Shown here piece by piece: positions 11,091-22,520 of a DNA stretch of 64,000 nucleotides (position 1 is its first letter; each line of letters begins with the position of its first letter). The notes beneath the pieces are model-generated. The model was not told where the DNA came from and ran no database searches. It saw nothing but the letters and a program-made list of their open reading frames with translations. The stretch is from assembly GCA_963169105.1 (NCBI GenBank), contig OY720639.1, positions 99,398,559 to 99,462,558 on the forward strand, given 5' to 3'. The position numbers and the translations under genes are program-made. The stretch is from Ceriagrion tenellum (Eukaryota > Arthropoda > Insecta > Odonata > Coenagrionidae).

Positions 11091-12417
11091 TAAATGAGGC
11101 ACTTAAGCGGGAGTATCTGAAAGACATTATCAGACAGATCGATTGGAAGAAAAGCATGATAGGATGGACCATGGTGGTAAAGTTGGCAGCCGGGAAGTAC
11201 TCGAGTCGACGTGGGTGGAAAGTCGGCTCGGACATTAGAGGGACCGTAACACTAAACGGCGAATGGCTCTACAAGGACGGGCACTTTAAAAGAGAACTCC
11301 AACCTGTCCGACGCTCAACTGCTCCGTTGACGCGGCAAAATGGGATCTCTTCTAGGGACCTTTGGGATAGGGGAACAAAATAGCTGGCTATGCAATGTAG
11401 GTCAAGATGTGCTAGACGTAACTGAGAAAGAAAGGGAACTGGTGAAAAAAAGGTCGCTTGACTGAATAAACGGAAATAAAAAAAGAAATACAAGGAGTCG
11501 GGATGTTAGAGACCGTTCTTGAAGGAAAACGGAGCTTAGGTAGAGAATAGTTTAGGAGTAATGGTCATTTCTGGTGGAATGGGGATAGGCAGTATGATAC
11601 TATGAAATATAACATAACGTGAAGAAAATGGCATCAATCTCAGGCATTTTTTCGTACGCAGGTCGATTTTATGATTATACTAGCTGCGCTCGGCATACGT
11701 TGCAATGCCTCTTTTTCTTTGTGAGGGTACATAAATACAAAGCAGATGCAAATTTCTCGTACCTACACAGGAATTTGCGACGCACAAATTATGGCATGAG
11801 TTTCCATTCCATGCCTATGCTGCGGATTTCAAGTAAATAAAATATTCTATCGTTGAAGAAGTGCAAAAATGTAAGATTCTCGAGCTTAAAAATCCAATTC
11901 TAGGAAAAAGTGACTAGTCTACATAAATTTGGACATTTCAAAGTATCTTCAAAATAAGAGAATATGTAAATATTGCGTGTACGTTCGGGAATATACGGAA
12001 GACCTGGACCGAAGAGAATAAAATAATCCACTTAAAAAGTCCGGGACGCCATCCAAGGAGAGTTCCTTAAAGTTTCAGGGGTGACGTACATTCAACTCCT
12101 GCACATCCTTTGCTCTCAATGGGACATTTCGAGGAAGAACGGAAGTTCAGATCGCCAGCATTTTCCTGGATCCTACGAGAAAGTTTTTGACCCAAGGACC
12201 CATGTACTATTAACTACGTAACAAAGAGTCACCAAAATGCAGCGAGGTCACAAAAGAGGACTGAAGTTGCAGCAAAAACTAAGAGCAATAATTAGAAGGG
12301 TAGATGAATGACTTTCTTAAACTGGAATCAGACATAGACTACATTATTCTCCTCCCCTTCCGCCTAAGTTCTAAACTTGTTGTAAGGATACCAAATTGAC
12401 ATCGTTGCATCGTGCTA
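11091..12417. other. Intron sequence without clear feature
   Basis: A 99-codon plus frame (11084-11383) has somewhat balanced composition but no recognised domain or splice sites. It is possibly a transposon relic. Confidence 0.4.
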
Positions 12418-12800
12418 CTCGATGTTTTTTGGCCGAGAAATCGAAAATAGCGAGTAGTAAAATAATCCAATCAAAATCGAGTGAGTAGTGAGTACTTTTA
12501 TAAACATCGAAAAATCGACTACTCGGTGTTTTTAGTTGATGTGGACTCCCTACACCAAACAATTTTCGGAGCTGGGATGGAACATCCTATCTCCATGGGA
12601 CATTCCCATACCAAACCTTGTTCGGTGTACAGAAGCCACTTAGAGATCGATGAATCGGACTCCTCGATGTTTTTTGGCCGAGACATCGAAAACATCAAGT
12701 AGTAAAATAATTCGGTGAAAGCTGATTGAGTGGTGAATGCTTTTATTAACATCGAAAAATCGACAACTCGTTGTTTTTTAGTCGATGTGGTATCCCTAAC
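12418..12800 (+). repeat. Two direct copies of a ~138-bp ATCGA-rich repeat
   Basis: Copies at 12418-12555 and 12663-12800 (period 245) share CTCGATGTTTTTTGGCCGAG, AGTAGTAAAATAAT and AACATCGAAAAATCGAC. The frames over this stretch are unlikely to be protein. The end words TCCCTA may mark element ends, but this is unproven. Confidence 0.75.
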
Positions 12801-12909
12801 CTGTTGTCGAAAAATTCATCCGTATAAACATTCAACTGAACATTTAAATTTAAAGGTAAAATTGAGAGAAGATTTTTAGGGTTTTTCGCTGGAGAATGTG
12901 GCTAAAAAA

Positions 12910-12939
12910 GACCAAAGTTTCGAAGATAGTCTTCTTCAG
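12910..12939 (-). ncRNA. Weak hammerhead-like motif
   Basis: The minus strand reads CTGAAGAAGACTATCTTCG then AAACTTTGGTC. It has the core and a hairpin but no self-complementary stem III and no arm structure around it. It is likely a decayed relative of the foldback motifs, or chance. Confidence 0.2.
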
Positions 12940-14529
12940 GATAGTAAGCGTCAACGCAAGGATGCTGGTGGTTATGTAGAGCAGAAAACTCCCCACGGTT
13001 ATAGCAGCCAGTACGCATCTTTTTAGTGGTGTTTATATGTAGTCTCCAATTCTTAATTATGATTTAGCCGTTATCTCTGTTGAGGCTGCTTTTTAATTTG
13101 TATTAGTAAGGCTGTATTTGTGATTGTATTTCGATATCCGGACGTACGGGAAAGTAGCGTGGAATTAAGGAAATCAACACAGTAACCGAGCGCGAGTCTA
13201 TGCTCTGCAAATGCAGATTTTTCCCGCTGGAAAAATCTTATACTCCTTTAATATTCCTTAATAGTTTTTTCGATGGCTCTGCTGTCGGTGTAAATCCCAA
13301 GAAATCTTCACTCAATTAATCCGCCGGGAGAGGCTGAAATCTGATATAACATAAATTTTAACGAAAAAAATATACCATAAGTCTTTCATCCAAAGAGGTT
13401 CAGCAGCTTAAACTCTGTCAGTACATATAGTTGCAAAAGTAGACAACGACATACTTAAGTCTATTTGCATAACTAATAGACCTACAACGCGTTAATTAAA
13501 CTGCCGCGGGTGAAAATTCTCTTTTTGAGCTAAGTTTCCGTCTGAAGTTGTTCCTGAACGAGAGTGTTTGTACGGTGTACTGCATGATCTACTGGTACCT
13601 ATTGCTTGAAAAGTTCACGAAAAACTCCAATCAAGTATTGCAGATAGGCACTAGATGTGTGGACTGTGATTGCCGCTGGCTCGGAATCCAATTTCTGTGA
13701 ACAGAAATAGTTCAAGCGCTTGATGATCATATCTAAGGCGTCCTAATTGGAGTCACCTAACAACCTAGAGGAGGATCACACTGTTGGGTTGAGCGTTTGA
13801 GTCCTGAGGATGGTCTCTGGCGAGGAATTTCTTTTCTTATGAGCCGCAACAGTGAGTTAAATTTGGATTAATTTTTGCTTTGGCGTGCGCCAAAACTGAC
13901 TTGTAGTGCTGGAACTTCCCGAAATGTTCTGATGTTTCCCGTAACCATTGAGAGAGCCATTGGAGTGTTTATTTCTTGTGTTTACACATGTAATGGGTGG
14001 ATCTCTACGATCTTAAAATAAAAAATATGGTGTAACTTTTTACTTTTGTGTTTACACACTAGAGGCCGCATGCTTCATCTTTCCCATATTTTTCCCTATT
14101 GTGCCACAAAGTTTACATGCTATGGGCTGAATCCTAGTTACGCATTACACTAAACAAAGTAAAACAATAAACACCCCTGGAGGAAACAAATGAAGGGTTT
14201 GATTTTAATAATTGTCTAAAACCGACCTATATTATACGTATGCAACTGAAGAAAAAGAAAAAAATTAACACAAAAAGGTAAATGAGGGGATAAAGTTTAC
14301 ATAAAATAGACCATCGCGTTAGTAAGCTGTAAGGCAGTTTTTAAAGGCAGTTTTTAGTGAAGTATTCTTCTTTCCTTTCTATTTTATAAGTTTTTGAGGT
14401 TAAATATTTTCGACCCACAAATTTTCGCGGCGTATTCGAGGTGTGGCCTAACCTAGCCATTTGCTACTGTATAGATTTATATGTTATCATTATAAAAAAT
14501 GCGAGAATTGGGGGTTTTAGGTCATGAAA
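12940..14529. other. Intron sequence without clear feature
   Basis: AT-rich. The word TTGTGTTTACACA occurs twice near 13975 and 14046. Nothing else was seen. Confidence 0.45.
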
Positions 14530-14880
14530 ACGGCGTGAAGTATGTCAATTGCCGGCCCTGACACTCGGAGTACGGACAAAGGTGAGGGATTAGCGGCTGA
14601 AGTCGATGGATCCCCCCGGACGAAGGCGAGTCGGTTGACCGGCCGTTGAGCGGCGATAGCTGGTGGACTGAGATTCAGGGGTCGCTTGGGGGTCCCGACC
14701 GGCCGAGAGAAATGACTTTGATTGATTGGATTTTATTGGAACAGAGAAGAAGCCAGGGGCGGTTTGACCAAGGGGCGGTCGCCCAGGGAAGTTAACATCG
14801 ACTCCTCTGTTGACGACGCGCGATGCAATTAAGGTAATGGGGGCAAGCGACGCTCCGTGAAATTCCGCTGAATTGAGCTG
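14530..14880. other. GC-rich island of unknown nature
   Basis: About 350 bp with many CCGG and CGG words inside AT-rich intron sequence. It has no good splice-bounded frame. It may be a diverged repeat; no second copy was found in this window. Confidence 0.25.
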
Positions 14881-15659
14881 GGTGAAAATTATAATAATGT
14901 AAGAACAACCACATTACAGGTTCAAACAAAATGACGGTAATCTAAGGGGTATCCAAAATCATAAAACTACAACCGAGCAACGTTCAAATACAAAAAAGTT
15001 AGTGCAAGTAACAATAAAAACATCCACAGTCACACGATTACAGTTTTGAGAAAAACATTTTCTCGAAATAAACCTTTGGCATTTTTAAGGAAAAAAGCTA
15101 GTTTTTCCAGTCAAAAGATTTATGAGAATTTGAATTTTTTACTTAAAACACGCTGGGAATTGAATATTTTTTGCCCATATACAAAATGGATCGTTCATAC
15201 CATGCTAACTTTGGCTTCTTAGTTAATATGTCTTACTAAATCCTTAAATTATCTTTAAATTTGTCATACAAGCTGGGTATATTGCCAATTCTGGCATGAA
15301 AAGTTTTCAAACTATGAATAAATACGAATATATAAGTGGCAGAAGCCTGCAGGGCACGAACAACAGCCAGCAGTGTTCGTTAAAAATGTTTGACGTTATA
15401 ACACGGAACTGTCGCACAATTAAATGTTCTCCCTTATCCACTGCCTCTGCTGTTTACACCATTACCGTAAGAAATAACGAGGCACTATTGAAGTTTAATA
15501 TTTACCCAGATCTATTTCGGAGGGTTTATGCCTCATTAACAAGGCAATATACATCAATTTTACCCTTTAATAATGCACAAGCGTTTAAATCTACCATACT
15601 ATAACACCTAAGTGGAATAGTACCGAGTGATTTATTTTCCCCATACTGCATTCGCTCAT
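14881..15659. other. Intron sequence without clear feature
   Basis: A 102-codon plus frame (15296-15604) has no recognisable similarity and AT-rich codons. Confidence 0.45.
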
Positions 15660-15975
15660 TGATCGTTCAATCCCAAGATTGATTGACTGCAGTTCTCCAC
15701 CTTTTCCTATCTAATGCTACTTCCCTTATCCCCTGGTATTTCTTCCTATGTACTATTACAGATGGTTCTATCCTCGTTATCTGGTCCATGAACTTATTCC
15801 TGGGTCTTCCTCTTGGGACTTTTCCCTCTACTTTGACTTCAATTACGTTCTTTACTGTTATGTTAATTGTGTCTCAGGGTGTGTCCAATCCATCCTGTTC
15901 TTCTTTTTTCTATGGTATTCCACATGGTCCTCTCTTCCTCTGCTCTTCTGTACACTTCACCGTTTCTTAATTAAT
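15660..15975 (-). pseudogene. LINE C-terminal fragment
   Basis: Read on the minus strand this encodes VYRRAEEERTMWN, GWIGHTLRHN and, after frameshifts, a basic RGK/PRGRPR-like stretch followed by a conserved block with AAGTAGCATTAGATAGG. It is the same LINE family as 6060-6360 and, more distantly, 26860-27260. The open frames on the plus strand here are shadows. Confidence 0.68.
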
Positions 15976-17116
15976 ATCAAAACAAGACTCCCCATGCTCA
16001 ACTGACGCATTTATTTCATATGAGAGGGCTTATCTAAGATCACTTGACCTACAAGTACTGAGCAGCAGAAAAAATCTATCTTTCTTTCGTAGATAGGCAA
16101 AATTTTCTTTCCCTCTTGGCTGAAATTTTTTTGGTTGCCCTGATTCATGATAATTTCTTTCCCCGATTTCTAAAGAAAGCTTTATCTCATGCAGGACTCG
16201 AAAAACCATTTTATTTACGTCGCGTTGACGAGAAAATTACTTTTTGTTCACGTTTCGGCAATTTCATTCCTTTCGCTAATATCATTTAGCCTGGCCGTTT
16301 GACTGAGTTTCCTGAGAGTCAAATAGTTTTGAAAGCAGCCAAAAAAAATCTGCGGCGAGCTAAAATCATCAATGAGGTCGTGATAATCTACAACGAATGC
16401 CTTTGATGACTTTATTTATTTATTTATTGTGCAATGGAACTCTCATAATGTTTTGGCTAATTACCAGCGACCAAACTGACTTTGATGGAGTACAGCGGTG
16501 GCACAAAATGGGTCTACAGTACCTACGTTCATTAATGTGTGTACTGGCGAAAAAGTGCCAAGCAAATAGGGCAGTTAAAATAAACCGGAATATGGAAGAT
16601 ACGAGTTAAAACCAATTATTAATGCGTTAAATTATTACATTATATACTCCTAATTCCTCTTACGCATATAACTGTGTTGATTGCGAGTAATAATTAACAC
16701 GTAAAAGCACTTACTAGAATATTTATTCGTAAACTTTCATGATATATCTCCATAAATAGAGAGTACATGAAGGAAATACTTAAAAACTGATTCATTTCAC
16801 GAAAAAACTAAATAAACTACTTCAGAATCAATTATGGTACCTAAGTAACCATAAGAATTTCGAAGTCCCAAGGAATTCCAGGTAACAAGAATACTTCAGC
16901 TATTCAAAAAATAAAACATCTATTGATGCGCGCATGAAGTAAATTTTCAAAGCTAAAAGAAACGAGCTATATGGGATAGAGACGAGGGTCCAGCTTTCAT
17001 CGTCTACTGGCAGGTGCCGTCAACGAGAAGTCTTGGAGCGACCGAAATGAGCCATTTTTGCCCACAAATTGAGTCAACGGAAGCCTGCGCCCTAACCCTT
17101 CCTCGTGTAAAAATTC
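15976..17116. other. Intron sequence without clear feature
   Basis: Nothing recognised before the SINE. The flank 16990-17116 is somewhat GC-richer. Confidence 0.45.
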
Positions 17117-17128
17117 TCTACCGTGCGT

Positions 17129-17443
17129 GGGGATCGCGTTGGTGTGGTGGCTAGAGTACTGGCTAACCATGCGGGCAGCCAGGATTCAAATCCCTGCAGA
17201 GGAGGATGTTTTTCAGAGAAAACCCGATTCCTACTGTCAAACAGTGTCTTGTGGAGGACGCTTGAGTCGTCGGATGATACGTGGTTCCCTAGGCGCCTTT
17301 CGTTAACAGCAGGCTGATGCCGACGCCGGGTTTCTATCCACCCTTCCTCCCTTACCTGTCCCCTATGCCGCAAATGGACTAAGCTGTCGGTCGCACCCCC
17401 CAATCTACCTATCTAATATCCAATAAACTAATATCCAATCCAA
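17129..17443 (+). mobile_element. tRNA-derived SINE with 12-bp target duplication
   Basis: The 5' end reads like a tRNA with an A-box-like GTGGTGGCTAGAGTACTGG and a B-box-like GGATTCAAATCCC. A GC-rich body follows, and the tail repeats CCAAT-type words. The exact repeat TCTACCGTGCGT flanks it at 17117-17128 and 17444-17455. An RNA polymerase III SINE fits all of this. It lies within the receptor intron in antisense orientation to that gene. The reading frames through it are not genes. Confidence 0.85.
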
Positions 17444-17828
17444 TCTACCGTGCGTCAACTCCCTCGCCAGCAGTGGGGAGGAAGGCTTTTGTTCCTTGCC
17501 GCTCGTTTATTGCTTTCCAGAGCAAGAAGGCGTGGTTCGATCGTATTGTCACTGAGAGATCAACTCGGGACAATTTTTCGGCTCCGAGGTGGTAAGATTA
17601 TTTTGGAGAGGAATAAACTTTGTGCCTTTATGAGGGAGGATAGAGAGAAGTGAAGGGCTGTCACAAACCAATTCCGATGGATTGACAACTAGAGAAGAAG
17701 GATGAAGTTAAGTGTTTGGCCGTCACCGTAACTCCAAACCTAACGTGAAGAGAGCATATGCGACACATTTTTGGAGCTACACTCCACATTTTGGACATTT
17801 AAGAGACTAGAACTTATCGATCAAACAG

Positions 17829-17925
17829 AAGGAAAGTCCTCAGAGGTAAGGCAAATAAAATTTCTCTCTAGTTAGGCCTCATCTCTAATACGCCGCGAGT
17901 ATATGGGTCCGTGAACTGAAGTACT
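17829..17925 (+). pseudogene. Jockey/CR1-like LINE fragment
   Basis: This matches the RPH-x-YAASIW block of the LINE at 57265 and is about 90% identical to 18593-18685. It may belong with the C-terminal block at 18245-18430, with diverged sequence in between. Confidence 0.6.
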
Positions 17926-18244
17926 TTTTACATGAAATAAAATACAAAATAAAGCCCCACGACTTATAAGTACGTCAATTTTTTTATTCCTGGCCAAAGA
18001 TAATCAGATATGACATAAATGCATAAAAATGCCACTTGAAATGACATTACCTTTCCTAAGACACCGCTTTTTTTATTTTTAGTTATTTTAATGATTCATT
18101 TGGGTGTTTTTCCCACAAGAACATGCATCTTCAGCATCAACTTTTATTTCAACTTCAACTTTAGATCCCTGGCAAGTAGCCAAATGAGTCGAAAGCTATT
18201 GGACTGAAACATAAGTACTTTCTCAACAGGATAATGAATTTTAG

Positions 18245-18430
18245 CGTGCAAATTTCAACTCTGGTATTCAAACTCTAGCATACCACGGTGGAGACAAAGC
18301 AGATAAAATAAGGGAAATATACTGCAAAACAGACAGATTTAAAATGCCGTTTTTCCGCGATCGGTTAGATAGCATAATACCTGCCAATGAGACTTTCAAT
18401 AGGTTTGTCGACAGGTTGCATAGCTGATCT
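18245..18430 (+). pseudogene. Jockey/CR1-like LINE C-terminal fragment
   Basis: The translated sequence includes AYHGGDKADKIREIYCKTDR and FKMPFFRDRLDSII, the same block as KIREIDCRTDRFKMSFFPR in the copy at 57265. The 3' UTR with the GTAGATG tail is not present. Confidence 0.68.
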
Positions 18431-18519
18431 GCAAGGCAGTGCTAACATCTCGTTCCGCACGATTCATGAATGACTCTTGTGTCTCGTTTGCTTAGTTGTA
18501 ATATACAATTATGCATATA

Positions 18520-18889
18520 CAGTGAAACCAGTATTAAGTGGTCACCACCGGACCAATGAAATAATGGCCGCTGAAGGGATTAACGAGCAAATAAGAGGAA
18601 AGTCCTCAGAGGTAAGGTAAATGAAATTTCTCTCTAGTGAGGCCACATATCTAATACGCCGCGAGCATATGGGTCCATGCACAGATGTAATCTGCATTGC
18701 ACCGCAGATCAAGAAATTGGATCCTATTAACTGTAATAAATAACGGAAACAGTTTTGACCGATTTGTTGCATGGTCAGATGGGGTCTGATCCTTGATTAG
18801 CATTTCTTATATGCATGGGAAATTCATTTCGTTCCCGAAAAAATAGGCCGCTAAGGGAGGCGACCGCATAAGGGAGGTAAGATTCGCTG
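18520..18889. mobile_element. pogo/Tigger-like MITE carrying LINE-derived sequence
   Basis: Diverged inverted ends CAGTGAAACCAGTATTAAG and the mirror of CAGCGAATCTTACC are flanked by TA on both sides. The interior contains 18593-18685, about 90% identical to LINE-like sequence at 17829-17925, and a block related to 19800-19865. TA target sites and CAGTGAAACC ends fit Tc1/mariner-type pogo elements. Confidence 0.58.
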
Positions 18890-19078
18890 TAGTTCCTCTA
18901 GTATTGTTGGAATACCTATAGTGTAGTGCATGTTGGTGAAAACTAGTAGCACATAATCGAGCATGTTGGAGATAACTCTCCCCCTGCAACACTTCCTTCA
19001 GGTGGATTACAGGTAATACGTACATGTCTATTCGATAATAAGCATCGCCCTGGTAGTTGTAGTAAAGCGGGTTCTTAC

Positions 19079-19205
19079 CGTCTCCGTTAGAGATTCGGGT
19101 GTCCCAGTAGTCATCTGACAGTGCATCTGTGCCGTTGCCCTCACACTCCCGGCGACGCTCTTCAATGACGTCCTCGGTGGAATACTCCGGATCCTGATTG
19201 TCCAT
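19079..19205 (-). CDS. First coding exon of a class B (secretin-family) GPCR
   Basis: On the minus strand an ATG at 19205 opens 42 codons plus one base and stops at a consensus donor (GACG|GTAAGAAC, intron from 19078 downward). The peptide starts MDNQDPEYSTE and has no hydrophobic signal peptide. It carries Cys21 in an ERRREC context, which fits the first of six cysteines in the extracellular domain of class B receptors, and a possible glycosylation site at Asn24 (NGT). An in-frame TGA 12 bases upstream and a favourable context (A at -3, G at +4) support this start. The donor phase (1) matches the exon at 9102-9215, with the split codon giving Asp43. The open frame runs past the donor to 18807, but that part is intron and repeat. 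The class is inferred mainly from the downstream exon. Confidence 0.72.
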
Positions 19206-19268
19206 CGTTGCCGATCACCGCAGCGGCTGTTTGAGAGCACCGTGGTGCCTAAGCAGCTACACCAATAC
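19206..19268 (-). other. Probable 5' UTR part of the receptor start exon
   Basis: Upstream of the ATG on the minus strand, a pyrimidine-rich run ending CCTTAG at 19269 could be a splice acceptor, so an untranslated leader exon further upstream is likely. Alternative acceptors ending CTTAG or CAAACAG lie closer to the ATG. Which one is used cannot be settled from sequence alone. Confidence 0.35.
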
Positions 19269-19295
19269 CTAAGGAAAATTTCCAGGAAAACACGC

Positions 19296-19325
19296 TATAA
19301 TGAATGAATATGAATGAATGAATGA
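19296..19325 (+). repeat. AATG microsatellite
   Basis: Imperfect TGAA/AATG units just upstream of the receptor start exon. Confidence 0.85.
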
Positions 19326-20689
19326 AAAAGAATCTATTGATCTAGGACGTGATTTCCTCTAAGATCAGAAAACAAATCACATAATAAGTAAAATATGAAA
19401 GTAACACTATACACACTAAATTATTGTAAGCAATCACTAAATGAACACAAAGGAGTTGAGTCCCTTCATTACATGAATAATTAAATAATTAAGTTGATAA
19501 TGCCACAGACATGTAATTGGGATATGAAACAGTTGTAAAGGTATTAACAAACATATAAAATAAAGATCAAGAAATAGATATTGTGACCATAACAAGCTAT
19601 CATTGCAATGTTATCAAAGTTCAGCAATGATGAACAAACCGTGACAAAAGTCCAGGAGCTAGAAAAAATAAAGAAAGAAAGATACATATGATAAAGTGGC
19701 CAATAAATTATGAGATATTTAGTAACAAGCCGCAGATATTTTACTGAAATTTTTCGATCACGGAGGCTTATTTTACCCCAACTGGGAGAATATGTATCCC
19801 AGAAGTCGAATCCTATTACCTGTAATAAATAGCGAAAACAGTTTGTCCGATGAGTTGAATAGCATAGGAGATTTATATCAGTTACCGTTGTTACATTGGT
19901 GGTTTTAGATATTTTTTGAAGAAAAATACAAATATTCTGGATTTCTTTTGAAGAAATAATGAGTTGAGGAATGAGTATAGGAAATATATCCGTCGGTTTG
20001 GTCAGCCATTCGATTTCCTTAAGGTATGGCTATTTATGTACAACTCTTCGACGGCTGAACGCGAGTCTTACACATGAATTTAGCAAACGCTGAAGTTTTA
20101 GAACAAGAAAATCAGAGATATCATTGTAAAATAAACAACAGTCATCGAAATGTGGAAGAACAATGGAAGTTATTAATAATTTCTTTGTTTCAAAGGGCTA
20201 ACGCGTTAATTTGAAGGAAGTCTCATAAATTTTTTTAAAAAGAGATTTTGCTGAGAGAGATATATGACATTATAAGATGGTGCATCTTCAGTCAATGCTT
20301 TCGAAAGGCAATTAGGGACAGCGAATTACATAATATCCGTATATATTATTTCTCAAAGGCGTTTTTTGGTCGCAATGCCATAACTCCCATAATTATTCAT
20401 CAAAATAAATGAGTCAAACATTGTTTTAAAGCTTATGTTCCCCGCTATTGATGAAAAATAGACAAATTGTTTAAAATTAAAGTTTTTCTTAAAAAAATGA
20501 TACAACGCCATCTGCTGACAATATAATCAACTAATATGTTGGAAATAGTTACGTGCTTAAAATACTGTAGAAGGCGCCATCTATTAACACGTCGTTTAGT
20601 TAGATTGTTTACATTCTACATGAATCAGTGTGACCATTTACTGTTTACGTTTACTTTATGCATCTCTAACACAAACATAAATAACATAT
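19326..20689. other. No gene seen
   Basis: AT-rich region upstream of the receptor start exon. It could hold leader introns. Only the fragment at 19795-19870 is repetitive. Confidence 0.45.
19795..19870 (+). repeat. Fragment of the interior of the MITE at 18520
   Basis: TCCTATTACCTGTAATAAAT and nearby words match 18719-18770 (TCCTATTAACTGTAATAAAT). It is an isolated piece without terminal repeats. Confidence 0.5.
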
Positions 20690-20850
20690 AATTGTCCATG
20701 GGAAGAAACAGTTAAAAGAACATAACGAAAGAAGGAAGAAACAGGAAGAAGCTGCATACTGTGCGAAATCTTCGACAGGTAGAAGAACAGTAAGAAAGAA
20801 GGAAGATACAGGAAGAAGCTGCGTACTGTGCGAAATATTCGCTCGGGTCA
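20690..20850 (+). repeat. ~75-bp x 2 tandem repeat
   Basis: Two units share GAAAGAAGGAAGA, ACAGGAAGAAGCTGC and TACTGTGCGAAAT. It ends near CATCTAGTATATTT. A Helitron end was considered but lacks a clear hairpin. Confidence 0.7.
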
Positions 20851-21844
20851 TCTAGTATATTTAAAATCAGGTCCTGGTTATAGTCCTGGTCTAGGCTAAC
20901 GACTTTTCCCCGAGGATTGCTTGCTAAAAGAACACTTGTGAGAGTCGCCGTTTAGTTACTCCCGGGGTGAGTTGGCGATACCCTCCAAGTGATAGGATTT
21001 TATAAAGCTCGGAGATATAAGGCATGGTATCAACCATTGGACTGTTACGCGGGTCGCACAATTACCCGGCGCCGTTTCACTTCATATCTGACAGCCGTGA
21101 AGCGTCCATCCAAAAAAATCCAAAGATGTACCATCTGGTGAATCAATTGGACCCCAAATATCTGAGTAGATGGAAGTTGTGTTGCTTATGATGGAAATTA
21201 TTTTGTTAAGTTTCCCATATTGCTAGAGGAAATGTTCATTCTTCAGAGAGGAAATTTACGAGTTAATGACATTAAGAACTATATAATGAATAGAATCTGC
21301 TCAAAAACTTTGGAAATGTTATCAAAGTAAAAGTTTTTTTATGAGTTACATTTGGGCTCATTCATGCTCATGGGACCAAATGGGAACACTTTAATCTATT
21401 CTGTTCTTTGAAAGAAATCAGCTTCAAAGAAGAAACTTTTTTCTAAAATCGAGGGCTTAAATATTATTCTCACCTAACTACGAATAGGTTTCATTACCCG
21501 CAGACGTCCATACATGGGCAATATTTATAATTTGTGGCCCTGCATTCATCTCTTTCTATCATTCCCTCCCTTTTTATGTATGACATTTTGCCACTTGCTC
21601 TTTTTTACCGGCGCACAGTTCTACTAGTTACTAGCTACTAGCACAAATTGTTAAGCTATGTAATATGCCGAATGATATGTATTATTTGATTTAGAGAGTA
21701 TGATTAGGAATGACCTTCATTTTAAGCCACCTAACCTCTTTGAGAATGTTAAACGACCGCTATTTCTCAGCACGGACTGCTCAGATGGAGCGCGAGAATG
21801 AGCAACTAGTGGCAGCGCCGCTGCCCGCACTTCGGGATAAGTGT

Positions 21845-22250
21845 GGCAATAGCTTAAAAAATATCACTTAAAAGCACAAAACTCCAGTTTATTCCTTTAG
21901 AAACAGGTCTTCGCTGGCCGTAGTTTATTGTCTCATCACAAGATAACGTGAGATTTTATTAAACGCCTAATTGATGCCGGCAAATTGCGTGGCGTAGCAC
22001 CATATAATAATATCTGGCCGTTGTGACTTAAAAACAACAAAAAGAGACAATTTGGCAAAGTAAAAATGTAGTTTAGGTATTAAAATGAGTAAATCATGTA
22101 ATTTTATGGTGAAAAAACACCTATATCAAGTTATATTGGGCTTCCTTTTCGAGCGCGAGAAAATAATTTTTAAGTGGTGGCGCTGATCCCTCAGATGTCC
22201 GTCTGTACTAGTCGGACATGGGTCATCATAGGATGAAATTTAATTCGGTT
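21845..22250 (+). repeat. Interspersed repeat A, copy 1
   Basis: About 400 bp matching 56560-56965 in inverse orientation. Shared words include GTTTATTGTCTCATCACAAG, CGAGCGCGAGAAA and the mirror of ATGTCCGACTAGTA. There is no coding content; the type is unknown. Confidence 0.75.
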
Positions 22251-22520
22251 TATAATGGATTGATCTTTTCTCTTTATTATAAAAACATCTGTGGCATAAG
22301 TTCAACATTTTGAAAAAATCCATTTTTGACCGCTAAAGAGGGTTCTCAGACCACTGGGGGGCCGGGATATAATCAAATATGTATACATGTTATTGAATCC
22401 AAATTTTCTCAGCCAGTCCTTAACATTCCGAGCAAGGTCTTTGATAACGTATGTCTTGCAGGCACAAATATAAGTGCATAGATTCGCTTTAAGTTAGTTT
22501 ATTTAGCCAATCAGTAATTC

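Larger units (their letters stand above)
9216..19078 (-). other. Intron between the two receptor exons
   Basis: This 9.86 kb interval has a GT donor at its upper end (19078) and an AG acceptor at its lower end (9216) on the minus strand. It contains only repeats listed separately (foldback, hAT-like element, SINE, LINE pieces, pogo-like element) and anonymous AT-rich sequence. The reading frames inside it lack splice context or similarity that I recognise. Confidence 0.7.

Noticed and set aside
18110..18145. Another hammerhead-like motif on the minus strand (CTGAAGATGCATG)
   Set aside because: GAAAC is not formed, stem III is absent and there is no arm structure.
18807..19205. 132-codon minus-strand ORF as one protein
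   Set aside because: Only the first 42 codons look like protein; a consensus donor at 19078 ends the exon and the rest runs into intron and a MITE.
20690..20850. Helitron 3' end at CATCTAGT
   Set aside because: A CTAG-like end is present but no preceding GC-rich hairpin or matching 5' TC end was found.
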